NCBI GenBank assembly: GCA_047967505.1
Contig: CM106540.1
DNA: 64,000 nucleotides
From: Dipteris shenzhenensis
Taxonomy: Eukaryota > Polypodiophyta > Polypodiopsida > Gleicheniales
Strand: one strand, 5' to 3'
Shown here: positions 43,301-56,195 of the stretch, one piece after another
Layout: each line of letters starts with the position of its first letter
Position numbering within the stretch: position 1 is the first letter of the stretch
Program-made: the position numbers and the translations under genes
The notes under the pieces: generated by a model
What the model saw: the letters and a program-made list of their open reading frames with translations, nothing else
Databases searched by the model: none
Told to the model about the DNA's origin: nothing

Positions 43301-44095
43301 AAAATGTGAAAAATGTTGACTCCTCCCTTGAAGAATAGGAGCAGGATGAGTATAGATTGTTTCACGAGGCTGCTCAACAAATAGCCACCACATTCTCTCT
43401 CCCATCTCGCATGGTCATACAAACCCACCAAATTCACTTAGATGCACTAAGGGCACAAAACATTAACTATCATCTCAACCTCACCAGATCACTACCCCTC
43501 AATGCACTCGATGCCTTAGTCTGCTGCCACACTAATCACTAACATCCAATTTTAGCAATGTCCTATTTTTGTCATAGTTTATAGAGCCAAGTGGCCTAGA
43601 GCTTAATCACCTCACTAATCTAAAAACCCTAGGCTCCCACCCAATTTTGGTAAACTTTCAAGCTTGGTATTGCAGCATCACTGAGTCCTAAAGATTTTCC
43701 CAAGATGAGGAAGTGATGCAAGTGGTGAAGCCCAATGAATTAGGCACATGGGTTTGTCACACACCTCTAACACATCATAGCACACAACCTCCACCTCACA
43801 ACACACCACAAAAGAGGCCACCCAAAAAATCTCCTGCTCTGCTCCCATGGATCTCCTCGAAGAGGCTCTTAATACTCTGCTCTGCCCTGTGATCATTCTT
43901 ACAACCCCGACCACTCTCAATAATGATGGGCTATAGGAGGAGGATACATTTCCCAAACACGAGATGAAGTAGAGCAATCCCCTCTAGTGGAAGAACCGAA
44001 TTGGCAACCAAATCTTGGGGTTTTCCAATACATTCCCACAAGTTCCCACATCCATCATTGGAAATATCAACTCAAAGGGTCGACTCCAGCTCTGA
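43301..44095. other. Unassigned
   Basis: A 61-codon plus frame at 43357-43542 and a 99-codon minus frame at 43977-43678 have no recognisable motif. Confidence 0.4.
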
Positions 44096-45120
44096 GAAAT
44101 CATGGAGGTTCAGCCCTTCACAAAATTCATGGAGATTCATCTCTATGAAATCATAGAGGTTCAGCCCTTAATGAAATTCATTGCTCAGACATTCCAAGAG
44201 TGGAGGGACAAAAATACTCAATGCATGCAAGGAGGCTACCACCTCGATTGGAATGCCCCAGTTCCAATCAACAACAAAGAAGTTCAAACTAGAGGGTGTT
44301 CCATTTTTTAAGAAAGAGCAATTTTGGTGATTGTACCACAGTGTCCCAGTCAAACCACCCTACATCCACCCATCGTTCATGCCAAAAGAAAGGTGGTGGG
44401 ACTGGTCTAAATTCTGCAAGCTACAAGCCCAAGATCTTAATATTGTATATAACTTCCCAAATTTCAACTTTCCCAAGGACCTGGGCTCTATCATTGACTT
44501 GAGACCTTCAACAAGATGTACACCTCCGCCCCCAACGCAGTTGGTGTGGTGGCTATCCACTTCAACTGCCTAATTATTCTTCTCAGAGAGTCCTTTAAAC
44601 ATGCTGCTATAAGTTCATGCAGCACGGATGTTCAGTTATGGTGATCCCCTTTTGACCTGCGCAAATCAAACAAGAATGAGCACTTTGCACTCTTGCTAGA
44701 TTGGTTTTTTGAAGGACCTTAATGATCAACTCACTTCAATTGGATAAGAAGTCAAACTAGAGTGACTGTGATAGTCATACAAGATGCACCGCCATCCTTC
44801 TAACTCATGTTAAACATTCTCATGCAAGAGCACTTGAGACTTGTTCCCAACATTGATTCCAAGAATTATGACAATACTTTTATAGCCAAAGTAGGAAGAG
44901 GCACCCATAAAGGGAAAGTCAAGAAATCTGGTGGCCCTAGCTATTACAAGTCTAGCTCATCTGACTTTGGCCTATTTGACTTCAGTAAAGCATAGTCCAA
45001 CCTCTAGTTGGAGAACCTCACACGCCTTTATGGCCATAATACTGTCACTTTTGACAGGTAATTATGTAACTGCCGCCCTAGGCGGCCAAGTGTTAGTTAG
45101 GTTTGAATGCTAAGTTAGGC
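44096..45120 (+). other. Unassigned protein-like relic
   Basis: Several plus-strand frames in sequence look protein-like but broken: FQEWRDKNTQCMQGGYHLDW near 44190-44260, RWWDWSKFCKLQAQDLNIVY near 44390-44455, and HKGKVKKSGGPSYYKSSSSD near 44907. A ~60-bp phrase (GAGGTTCAGCCCTT) is duplicated at 44105 and 44157. This is possibly a decayed TE protein, but I cannot name a family. Confidence 0.3.
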
Positions 45121-48100
45121 TGGGCGCTCGGCACCATCATGCGATGTGGATGACTATTGGCATAAACTTGTGTTTAAATGGTAGTTTTCCCCATTGTAAA
45201 GGCCACCATCATTTACAATTAATCTTATCTATAGCTCAATTGTCTCAAGCATTGAGAAGCGAACTCTACAGTGTAAGAGCTTTGCATTCTTTGCATATAC
45301 ATATGGCATATCCATTTACACTATGTTTCTTTGTTCTTTCCTTTTATTTATTTTGGGTTCCATTGTTGTTGTCTAACTTTATACTCAACTTGACTCATGA
45401 ACGACCACTCTAGTACAAATAGGGACTATAGCAATCTTGCTTTTTAAAAATCTTTGAATATTTTTTCCTTGGTTCAAATTTCCGATTTGCACCTTTGGAA
45501 TTAGTTGTTATCCTTCTGACTATCTTTATAGGTTTCAAAGGGCTAGAATCATCATGAAATATCTAAAATTTAAATGTGGAGCTAGTTGAGTGCTTGAGGA
45601 CAACAAACCATGTACATGCTAAAACCATGAGGAGATCCCCATCCTTGGACTAGCTAGCTAGCACATGCAATTTTGCCTTATTACATATATTTATGTTTTG
45701 CCTTGATCTCAAATATTCTAAACAACTTTACATATCATGATGATAGCAATTCATTGAAATGACAAAGATGGGCTTCAACAAGCTCACATTTAAACGCAAC
45801 ATCCACATGATCATGTCTTTAAAAGATGTATTTCGCAAAATGGATGGACATATGGAAAATGTACATAACTTGCCAACTCCCTAACACATTACGGTTGATT
45901 AATTCCACTGAAAGAAGACAAAAGAGAAAGGATCTAATAAAAGAGGAAGAGGACTTTGCAAGTGTCAGGCAAGTAGCACCACATACAGCTCCAATTTATG
46001 GAAACTTGTTTTGCTGCTTTGAGGGACTATTTGAAAATTAAAGGATAAGATCATGACGTATAGTATTATCCTAAGGAAGTCAAAGAAACAAAAAAGTTGA
46101 TAGATATGGGAGATGCCACAAGAAGATGAAAGCGGACTAGGTTCTCAAAGGAGTATTTGCATTATATCTTGGTATGCTCGTTGGAGGAAGTAGTCGTAAA
46201 GTTGGGATTCTGTTGTATCTACTTGTGCAATCATAGATGAACAATATAATAAGATAACTAGATTTTTAGAGGAGTGCATTTAGAATGCTTTGAGAAAGAC
46301 AAAGAGGCCTATGCCATTGCCAGCTCCAATGACAAACATGATAACCTCACATTACAAGCAGCACATTGGGTTGATAGGACCATTAGGAAAAAACATGCCA
46401 TGGATAGATTCTGCAATGGGAGCACATTTTGAATGCATGAATGTTTTGAATAATCTTCCCTGTGACATTCTTTTGGGTCTTGTCATCGTTGACATGGTAG
46501 TTGAAGAAGAATCAAACTGATGGAGTTAGGATGATATTTCTTGTTTATTCACACTCTTGCATTCATTTAATAAGCGTGATCAATTTGTCCTTCTTGCATT
46601 TATCAAGGACTAAAAAGTCATTGGGATGTTAATTGAATGTGCAAAGCAATAAATTTGAAATACCACCTTAGAATGAGGTTCATATGATAGACATGACAAT
46701 CAAACATATCACCAATACATGGTCCTTTGTGTCACTTTGTACAAAGGAGACAATTATAATCCTGACCTGCTCATGTCATCAGATGTAAACCTAATCTCTC
46801 TTGAGTAAAAATAGAGGATGTAGAAGAAATATGGAATGTGGAATAGTGTTGGTAGTATTATTGATTTGTTCTATCGTGATGGATACCATGTTGTAGATGT
46901 ATTCATAGGTGGGGTTATCACTTGAGAAATACTCTTAAGTAAAAGAAGATGTCTAGCCCTCACAAAATGAGAAGGTGATGTGTGAGGTTTGGAGGCAAGG
47001 TGTACATACCTTATTTGAAGGTGTGGATGGGAACAAGCATTCATAAAGACACACCATTTGACAAGGCAACTCCAATAAAAAATTAGGAAATTCTTAAAAA
47101 AATACTCAACGAAGAAAAGAGCCCTCCTCTAAGGACTCCAAGCAAGGTAGATGATAAAGAGCACAGAGGAAAAGATATGAAAGACAAAGAGGACTCAGAC
47201 AATGATGATGTTGACATTGAATTTTTCTACATCGGATTTTTTCTCTTTTTTCTTTATTGGTTTGATGTTGCTTTTTATTGCTCATGTTTGATTTGAACAT
47301 GTTAGCTCAGTTTTTTACAAAATGTTAGGCTTTTATTATGCTCAAACATACCTAAAGGCAATTTGCAATGATGTGAAATGTTGCGCTAAGGAAGACACAC
47401 AATCCTCGCACCCTTAGATTTCTTTATTTTATATGACATAATTTATTTGTATGTTTGTTCAATATATAAACGACACAACTTATATTATTTTTCATATGGG
47501 CACTTGACAAAACGCTTTTCAATGAACAACTTTCAAGAAATATGTTCATGAAGATATAGATATACAAGACCCTTATAGGCATGTTCATGTACATGGGAAC
47601 ATGGATATTAATGGTCCCCATAGGAGTGTAGGAGTGTGGGACATTGCACATTAGACGATCCCCATAAAAGTGTAAGAGATTGCACAAAAAGAAGAAACAA
47701 AATCTATGCATATATTTATTGGTCACTCACATGAGTCGTTAAAATAATGCAAATACTTTAGAAATACAAGAGGACCTTGAGATGAATTTTTCTAAAGAAG
47801 ATTGAAAAGAAACTATAGGAGGGTATTTTTAAACAAATTATTCATTGGAGAATCCATACAAAGTTCATTGCAAATAAAGGAAACTCATAGAATTCATAAA
47901 TGAACCCCAATACTAGACTTGAATGGAACACTACTATGCAAGGTCAATAAGAACTTCTCTAACAATAGATGTTACAACATTGGGAGAGAGAAGGTATTGC
48001 TATGCAATGGATGCATAGAGCTCCAACACATTCTTCTTATACACTTTAATGTGGGCATATGGTCTTGTGCTTTAGGGTAGAATGTAAAGTGTAGAATTCA

Positions 48101-48890
48101 ATTACTAGAGGAAGTAGCAAATAAGAAGCTTCCCATTTTCATGGTTTGGGGACAAGAAGAATGTTATAAAAGGCAATTTCCCACTCTATGGTTGTGGGAG
48201 AGACTTTGGAGATAGCTAGGAACAAGAACGGAATAAGTTGGAGGTGGGACATAGCACTTAATGGATCCAAAGGGTGGAGACAAGTGTGGAGCAGGAAAGT
48301 TGAGTAGGAGACAAGGGTGGAGCGGCATAAAGCCGACAAGGGTTGTGGAGACTAGAGTAGAGTATTTTGATGTCGATGAGGATGGTGGAGACGATGAGGA
48401 TCAGTGTGTAAGTCCATGAGGTTGGATGGCACTTAGATAGACAGTGCGTTCACTGAGCCATCTTGACGAGCGATTGGCTATTTTAATTAAATTACTAGTT
48501 GTTTCGAAGGGGCACTACAATAAATTATTTTCCTACATGGCCCTTCAATTTGAAGGGGGGAAGGGTGAAACCCCAAACCCCATTTTTGCAGACTTGGCTA
48601 GCTATAGTGGTGAATCAGATGGTCACCCCATCATGCAAGCTAGGTGGCTATAGGAGCCTAATGGCTATTAATTAGCTATAAGCCCAGTGGATAAAGTTCA
48701 AAAAAATTAGTGCACCCCACTTAATCCTAATCGAACTCCTCACCACACCATCATTTCACCTAGATGGTGCTCTCTATTCCATCATTTTCCCAACTACGAT
48801 TATGTTATATTACATAACCAAATCTCTAAAGTTGAAGATAGCATAAGTTACAAGGGTCTTGACTAGAATGATTGCTCACTAACTAGTTTC
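45121..48890. other. Long unassigned stretch
   Basis: Nothing is assigned. Protein-like broken frames occur at 45826-46041, 46290-46520 (GLIGPLGKNMPWIDSAMGAH) and 47085-47230 (an acidic stretch, KDKEDSDNDDVDIEF). They could be one decayed TE coding region on the plus strand, but no domain confirms it. Confidence 0.3.
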
Positions 48891-48899
48891 AGTAGTGGG

Positions 48900-49560
48900 A
48901 ATAGTTAGAAGTCACCCGCTAACTAGTAGTAATTGGAGGTGCCAACATGGTGGTCAATTTCCACCATCAATGCTACTATAAGTTTTCACAACTTGGTTAG
49001 TCCTATTGAATGCCGATGGTGCACAATAGCCACATGAAAATTGACAAAATTCTTGATTAAACTGAAAAATCTTAATTAGATAATTTTAGGGATTTTTATA
49101 TTTCAATATTTGCATTCGACCACGTGGTGGTTATGATCAAACATGCACAATAACTAGAATTCATGCATGTGCTCACTAAATAGTACTAACTGGTAGTGCC
49201 AGCATGGTGGCTAATTTCCACCATCATTATTGTAAGTGTCCACATCCTCTAATTAAGCCGACTTCCTCTCACAATGCTCAAGTAGTACATCATAGCTGCA
49301 ACTAGCATAGTGGTTGAATATCAACCACCCCCAACCCCCCCAAAGTTCATAGAATGAAAATGAAAATTAACAAGCATAATAGCAAAAACAACTAGCGTAG
49401 TGGCTACAACCATTGGCCCCTTTTGCTTCTACAACTATTTCTCCCCTCCTCAAGAAGAAGCTCCCTCTCTCTCATGACTTGCAAGCCTCTCGAACATGTT
49501 GTAGCCTCAGAGATTCAGTAGATACACCTAGCATGGTGGCTAAACCTAGCAACTTAATAT
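48900..49560 (+). repeat. Degenerate ~255-bp repeat with CTAGCATGGTGGCTA motif
   Basis: GTGCCARCATGGTGGYYAAT with TTCCACCATCA occurs at about 48939 and 49195, and shorter forms (CTAGCRTRGTGGYTA) at about 49307, 49391 and 49527. The same CATGGTGGCT phrase occurs at 21.0 kb. Confidence 0.6.
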
Positions 49561-49840
49561 TGGTTCTCCGACAACATCCTGAACTTCACAAAAAATAACT
49601 ACACCCAATTATGCATTGGCTCCTAGTTCAAGTGACTGACCTTTGTACTGGCGTGGTCAAGATTCCTAATTAGCAACACAAGAGATTTGCTATTGTGGCT
49701 AGGTTGGGGGTTTCTTTTCTTGTGCTAGGATTGGGACTTTAGACCACACTGCACACATAGCATAGTCAATTGATCACACATAGATCCCCAACTAGAAATA
49801 GCATGGTTTTTGTTATTTCAACCACCAAGCTTGGAAAATA

Positions 49841-49844
<4 letters not shown>

Positions 49845-49886
<42 letters not shown>
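49845..49886 (+). repeat. (CT)n microsatellite
   Basis: A pure CT run of about 21 units. Confidence 0.97.
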
Positions 49887-49890
<4 letters not shown>

Positions 49891-51479
49891 GCACTACTAA
49901 GAAACCCTACATATCACTTGCATTCAAGAAGTGTTTTAAAAACCCCTCAACTAAATTTGTACATGAATAGAATCATCTTTCTTTACTCATGGACTAACAG
50001 ATTTTTTTTAAATTTGAATTAAAAAACTGCTCTTGTTATTGTAATGTTGTTAAATTTTTCCAAAAGTTGAACTAAAATAGCCCTCCTTTGAATGAACAAG
50101 GTACACTAAAATTCTATGAGGTGAACCACCCGAGTCTCTCTCTCTCATCCCGGCTAAGCAAACCTCCATGGCTCAGCCCAGCGGCATTAGTTTGTCATGG
50201 AGCCCCTAACAGCCAAGTTTGTGAGCATAGAACCCTAGACCGTAGCGCACTTCCACATACACATAGCAGAGCACAATGCCACTGACAAAACCCTAAAAAA
50301 ATGCTTGTAGGTCTTAGAAGATGGAGCTCGGGAGCTCACAACACAGCGTCATAGATGCAACCCTAAGGGAACTTCTGCAGATAGAACTCGAGATGGCATA
50401 GCGCCACCGATAAACCATTCGCAAATCTGTTAGTTCTTGTGGTTTTAGGAGGTCCTAAAACTTTTGTGTTGCTCATCATTCACACTCTGGTGGTGTTTAT
50501 AAATAGATTGGTTTGCTAAAACGTTTTACAATCCTTGTGTTGGACCCAATGATTAGGATCAAAACCCATCTATTTCATTGCATTTGAGAGGCCTGAAAAC
50601 CCCTATCTGTCAGCTCTTACATGATTCCATGGAGATTTGGAGAAGTTCCATCTCTCTCAGACATCAAATCATCTGTTTCTCGATCAAAATTCCATTCAAA
50701 GGTTCAAACCTTTGTTTTTTTGACACATGGCATTTTTTTATTGAACCTTACGTGCTAAGGTTTTATTTACAGGTTAATTGCAAGCTTTGACTTGGGTTTA
50801 CTTCACATTTAGAGTGATTTTTTGAAGTATTCTTTGAGCTGCAAAAAGTGCAGGTCATGTCATTAATGCTGTGTATGCAAAGATTGCATTGGTTTTGAGG
50901 CGTCTTAGGTTTTTCTTTCAGTAGCGGTCATTGCCTTGAAGCCGTGATTTTTGGGACAACTTTGGTTGTAGTCTGAGCCATGTGTGCTCATTTGTGGTTT
51001 GCATTGGGTTGCAGTGGATGCTTTACTATCCATTTGTATGCATTGCAATCCTTGTTGGATGCATTGATAGGCCCAGATTCCTTGTGGGATGCTTTATTGA
51101 TGGATGTTTACACATAGATGCTATTTTATACTGAGGGATAGCTTTGACACATTGCAGTGGATGCACTAATAGTGCTATGCTCTCTTGGATGAGACATTAT
51201 TGATGCTTATGCCCATGGACGGTGTCTATACTTGAGGCTTTCAGCTCTTGTTGGCATTGGGTTTGCCATTGTTTTGTTATTGCACGTTGACATTTTTTTT
51301 GGGGCTAGATTTGCTCATATGGATACATAGTATATGCACATGAGCTAGTTGCACTTTTTTATGCTTTGAGCCTTTGAGGTTTGGTGATATTACCTTCCAT
51401 TGTGGCATACATATTTGGGTACACTTGGTATTTGGTGTGATTTCTCTCTTGCAGACACTAGCATTTGGGATTTTGCTTT
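49887..51479. other. Unassigned, probably leader or LTR of the copia element that follows
   Basis: No coding motif. Short phrases (TTGGATGCATTG, GGATGCTTTA) recur between 51015 and 51190. By position this could be the LTR and leader of the copia relic starting near 51480, but no PBS is seen. Confidence 0.3.
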
Positions 51480-52975
51480 ATTTGCATCATGGCATCCTTT
51501 TTCATGTCTGAAAATGAGTTTTTCAACATTAAAAGTTCGATGGGACAAACTTTTCTCTGTGAAAAGAACAGATAAGGGATGTGGTTATTCAAAAGAAGCA
51601 GATTAAACCCTTGGAAGGGATTGCAGCTAATCATGCAGCTATGCCTAAGGATGATTGAAATGAGTTAGATGCATTAGCAAAGTCTATTGTTAGACTTCAT
51701 CTTGCAGAGCCAGTTTATGTCATAGTAGTAATGACTAGATTATAGAAGAATTGTGGAAGAAATTATGTGCCACTTATGAGAATGAAACTGCCTTTAATAA
51801 ATTTTACCTCATGAAGAGGTTGTTTGAGGGTTGTTTGAGCTACATATGAAGGAAGTGGACTCCATTGCTTCTCACTTGAATGAGTTCAATATTATTTTAA
51901 GACAGCTTCAGGCGCAGAAGCGGAATTTTGATGCGCAATATTTCTCTTATGTTCATTGCCATCCTCATGGGATACCTTTCATATAGTTAGTAGTAACTCT
52001 GCACCTGGTGGAGTACTAAAGTTTGATGATGTTATGGGTAGCTTGTTGGCCTAGGAGATTAGACGAAAGTCCATGGATGGCAACAAGCAGGATGTAACCT
52101 TAAATGTGCAAAGAGGCAGATCATAGTTGAGGGGTAAGTCCCAAGAAAGAGGGAAGTCTGGTAGCAAATCCAGGGCACATAATATTAAGTGTTACTATTG
52201 TGGCAAGAAGGGACACATGAAAAAGTATTGCTACAAAAAAGAGAGCAAAACGATAAGAAAAAGAATGCAAATTAGGGTGCAAATAAGAAGGAAGAGAGTC
52301 CAAGGGAGGACAAAGGATAAGTGAAGATCAAGGAGATCAATGCAATCACTGATGAGAGTGATAATGACATTCTCTTCATGTCTAGTCTACCTGCAGAGTT
52401 GCTTACCACTTCAGATGATGCATATTCCTAGGATTGGATTTTGGATTCTAGTGCTTCATTCCATGTTACTCCCCATAGGGAATGGTTCTCCACTTATGAC
52501 AGTGAAAAGATAGGTTGTGTGCATCTTGAAAATAACTATGCATGGAGCAGGTGACATAAATTTTCTCTTGCAAATGGTCCACTTTTAATTTGAAAAGTGT
52601 GAGACATGTGCCTAAGCTGACCAAGAGTCTCATTTTAGCGGGTCAGCTAGATGATGTTGGTTTTCAGACCACCTTTGGCTTTCAGAGTTGGAAAATTCAG
52701 AAGGGCTCTATGGTTTTGTCAAGAGGTGCAAAGTGTGCGGCATTGTATCCCTTACATGTATTAGGGGTGTCTAATCATGATGTTGCAATAACCAAGCAGC
52801 CAAGTACTTCTTTGTGGCATTGCAGGTTGGGGCACATGAGCTAGAATGGAATGAAACTCTTATGCCATTTGGGTTATGTGATGCATTTGAGTTTTTCTAA
52901 CTTTGAATTTTGTGCGCATTGTGTTTGTGGGAAGTAGACTAAATCAACCCATTCATTGATGAAGCAACTAGGAAA
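51480..52975 (+). pseudogene. Decayed Ty1/copia gag-protease-integrase start
   Basis: In order the following can be read across shifted frames. Gag has KPLEGIAANHAAMPKDD, LWKKLCATYENETAFNKFYL, and then EVDSIASHLNEFNIIL. The zinc knuckle CYYCGKKGHMKKYC lies at 52190-52231. The protease region is DWILDSSASFHVTPHREW at about 52432-52485. Here the catalytic Asp-Ser-Gly is Asp-Ser-Ser (52444-52452). The pre-integrase domain (52590-52844) has MKSVRHVPKLTKSLILAGQL and ends SLWHCRLGHMS. The integrase zinc Cys pair CAHC is at 52911-52922. Stops are frequent in gag. Integrase core, RT and RNase H are missing: the frame dissolves near 52975. Confidence 0.85.
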
Positions 52976-53045
52976 GTATGGGCTTATGCCATGGCTCAGA
53001 AGGGCAATGTGTTCCGGGTATTTTAGAAATCACTGGCTATTACAG

Positions 53046-53180
53046 AAATTATATTTCTGATATATCTTGCTTTGGATATTATTTTATTTTAGTCAAGTGG
53101 CTGGCTTATTACATAAATTATATTTCTGATATATCTTGCTTTGGATATTATTTTCTTTTAGTCAAGTGTGACTATGGCAA
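53046..53180 (+). repeat. 69-bp tandem duplication
   Basis: AAATTATATTTCTGATATAT with CTTGCTTTGGATATTATTTT is found at 53046 and 53115 and ends each time in TTTTAGTCAAGTG. Confidence 0.93.
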
Positions 53181-53299
53181 AGTACTTCATAGGAGCACAC
53201 CAGGCACGGCAAGGGTCCTAGTGGATGCTTTGTGTGGTTAGTTAGGGATGCCTAACTAGCTTGTGTTTTGCCATGCTAGATGGTCGGTATTGTGGGTGA

Positions 53300-53823
53300 T
53301 TCCATGTTAATACTGATGTCACTAGTGTTATTGGTGTTGTGCTTGATTATTGTACTTTGAGCATAGTTATGTTGGGATTGACTGATTTAGTGATTCTTCA
53401 ATCAATTATTGAGAACTAATGCAGTTGGAGGCTTGAGTACAGGTGATGGAACTCACAGCAAGGATTGGAGTTAGTGCAAGGGCACTGATCGAGGTGTCAC
53501 ATTGCGCATCTTTTATGGCCATAGGCCAATTTTGTATGTCTTCAATATTGTAAAGTTTGAGCAATATATTTTAGAGAGGACATAAATCAATTTTGGGCCC
53601 TAAGAGGCTATGTAAAGCCAATCCCTTATTTTGGAAGAGAGGGATAGTTTTGGCTCATTGTGGTTTTATGAAATATTATAAATACTCTAGACGAGGAAAG
53701 TGAGCCACTCATCTAGGGGGGAGATTGTACCCAGTCTGCTTGTCACTATCATTGTGTGGTTTTCTTCTTCTCCAATTGATTAAGAGGTGATTATTGTGTG
53801 GAAGAGTCTACCTTTTGGTTTTA
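53300..53823 (+). repeat. Copia-type LTR (3' part clear, 5' limit uncertain)
   Basis: A TATA box (ATTATAAATAC, 53674-53685) is followed by GGGGGGAGATTGTACCCAG at 53716-53734. The segment ends in TTTTGGTTTTA just before a canonical PBS. The same TATA and GGGGGGAGATTG layout is seen at 30.8 kb. The position of the LTR start is not identified. Confidence 0.55.
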
Positions 53824-53824
53824 G

Positions 53825-53836
53825 TGGTATCAGAGC
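53825..53836 (+). other. Primer binding site (tRNA-Met type)
   Basis: TGGTATCAGAGC is an exact match to the plant consensus. It lies downstream of copia pol and LTR sequence, so the LTR acts here as a 5' LTR of a second, mostly lost, copy. Confidence 0.75.
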
Positions 53837-54926
53837 TTTGGTCACACTCTTGTGGAGGAAAAGAAATTGCATGACAGAGCTGCTTAGAGTGGTCTAACTT
53901 GGAGGGAAAAGAGAATAGCTGATTCAAAAGAGAATCAAGAGAGGGTTCTACCAGTGATTCTAAAACCTCAAGCATGCAGCATAGTTATCAATGAATCGCG
54001 CTCCACGAGCCTTTTTCATAATTAATTCCACATCCCTACAGCCTATCGCACGTAATCTATTGCACCACCAGTAGCCCACTATTCAATCTACCACTGTGCC
54101 AGTTTTCATTGCTCTGCCCGTGCACAGCCTTTGCTCCTCATTTTTTACGGAAGCCTCAGGAGTCAACCAATCTTGCATGCGTAGTATACCACCTTTTGAG
54201 CCGCCTCTATTTTAATTGATCTCTAGTGGCTAGCCGACTTCTAGACCTCAATCCATGCTCTGGCTCCCATAACCTCTACTTGCCCTAGGGCTATCTATGA
54301 CTCTATGCCTCTATATATGAGTCAAGACCTCTACCCATTGGACTTTCTTGGCCATGTGCCCTTCCCCTCTATCCGCACACTTAGCACAACCTCCTGCAGT
54401 AGGTTCCCATAGCTTTGAGCAGCCATCGCACTCTACTCGTTGTCACTATACAAGCTTGTATCATCAGTCGTGCCCCATTGGCAAGGGCTGAGATCATCAC
54501 AAGGTGTCACGCTAATGTCATCTCCTTAAAACCTACTTCGAATTTCATTGGATCCGCTACCCTGGATACTACTTTTCTCAATACTCTTTTATATTACCAA
54601 AACCTTATATTGAAAATTATATTTTGTCTATTGCATGGAAGAAAGACAAGCTACCTGTCCACAATGTTGCCTTCATTCATCTTCGTAGCAATAGACCCAA
54701 GAACAACTATTACAAGGTATGTTTATCTTAGGTTGTCCCCGTTATATGCTGCATCGAACCATGAGATGGCCTAGTTGGATTTGACTAAACTCATCAAACT
54801 ATTTTGCGATAATGGGTTTCTCCAATGTAAGATTGAAAGTTTAATCACTAAATTCATATATGAAAATCACTTTCCTAGCTGTTGTATCAATACTTCTTCC
54901 TTACTAACATTTCTCAGTGGGGGGCA
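53837..54926. other. Leader-like then unassigned sequence
   Basis: The first ~150 bp have the character of an LTR-element leader. The 119-codon plus frame 54415-54774 has no motif. No gag start is recognised. Confidence 0.35.
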
Positions 54927-54969
54927 GGATACCATATGATGGGTGTCCTGCCCCCATCATATGGTGTCC
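54927..54969 (+). repeat. Short inverted repeat (hairpin)
   Basis: GGATACCATATGATGGG and CCCATCATATGGTGTCC are 17-bp arms with one G:T or mismatch position and a ~9-nt loop. It lies directly at the left border of the pyrimidine-rich unit A. Confidence 0.75.
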
Positions 54970-54974
54970 CTCTA

Positions 54975-54985
54975 GGTCAGGGTGG

Positions 54986-55020
<35 letters not shown>

Positions 55021-55955
55021 TCTCTTTTTTCCTCTTGAACATTCTAATTTTTTCCTTTATAATCCCTTGAAAAACCTTTTATACTACCTTTTCCCCTTTC
55101 TCCCTCTCTCTAAATTCTCTCCCTCACTCTCTCTCTATCTTTTCTCCCCTCTCTTTTTCCTAAATTCCCCTAAAACCTTTCAATTTACCCCACTCTAGCA
55201 CCTTTTTTAATTTCCATGGTTTACTCCTAATTTTTTCCTATTCTCCCCTATTTTTCCCTAGTTCTTCTTATATTTTTTCCTAATTCTACTAATTATTTCC
55301 TAGTTCCCTCTATTATTTCCATTATTTCTAAATTTCTTTACTTTTTGATTTTCCCCTAAATTCTTCCCTATTATTTTCATTATTTCAAATTTCTTAAAAA
55401 TTTGATTATTATTTTGTCTTAATTTTTCTTTATTTGCCAAAATTTTCCATTATGGTTTCTTATTTTCCTAACTTATTCCCACTACATGAAATTTTCCCTT
55501 TGCTTTCCACTAAATGTTCCCTTTTATTTCTATGTTTCCTAATTTAAACCTCTTTAATAAAAATTTTCCCCTTTTTTCTAGTTTTCCTAAATACTTTTTC
55601 CTATTTCCCTCTATTCTCTTCAATTTTAATTAATACTTCCCTAAATTTTTCAATTTTTATTTTATCTTTATTTTCTTTACAATTTCCTTACTTCGCTTTC
55701 ACTAACTAAAGCCCCCTTCTCTCCCTAACCAACTCTCACTCTAACCTTTCCCTAACTACCCCAAACTAATTCCTATCTTGCAAACTTAACCTCTTTTTAA
55801 ATTTAATTCCCCCCCCCCCCTCGACCTTAACTTTTTAATTACACCCCTCAGGCCTTTTCCCCAACTCCCCAACTCCTCGGACTTCTAACCCTTCTAGTCC
55901 CTTAACCCTACATTACCCTACTACGCTCCTTCTATAAATTAAACCCCTCTCCAAT
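54975..55955 (+). repeat. Pyrimidine-rich unit A, copy 1
   Basis: It starts with (CA)n (54988-55018), then ATTCTCTTTTTTCCTCTTGA and a ~900-bp CT/T-rich, gene-free sequence. It ends CTCCTTCTATAAATTAAACC. It is nearly identical in order to 59625-60580. Confidence 0.92.
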
Positions 55956-56195
55956 ATGCCCGTTTTTCCTTTCTGCAAGTCCATTTTGCTGTGGGGTATG
56001 ACTGCATGAATATTGCTGCTTTATGCCATGCCCCTGTAGGAACCTTGCAAACTCATTTGAGAGGTACTCTCCCCCTCCATCTGACCTTAGGCATTTTATT
56101 TGCAAGCCTGTTTCTTTTTCAACCATAGCTTTAAAAGCTTTGAAATGCCCAAACACTTCACTTTTCTTTTTCATAAACCGGTCGGGGAGACTTGA
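55955..56195 (-). pseudogene. Ty1/copia integrase core scrap, reverse strand
   Basis: The minus-strand frame reads KKKSEVFGHFKAFKAMVEKE, then IKCLRSDGGGEYLSNEFARF, then HTPQQNGLAERKN. This holds the second catalytic Asp (RSDGGGEY) and the Glu (NGLAERKN) of copia integrase, with no stop in this stretch. The frame continues upstream to 56348, but that part is not integrase-like. The piece abuts unit A on the left and is part of the insertion that separates unit A copy 1 from unit B copy 1. Confidence 0.9.
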
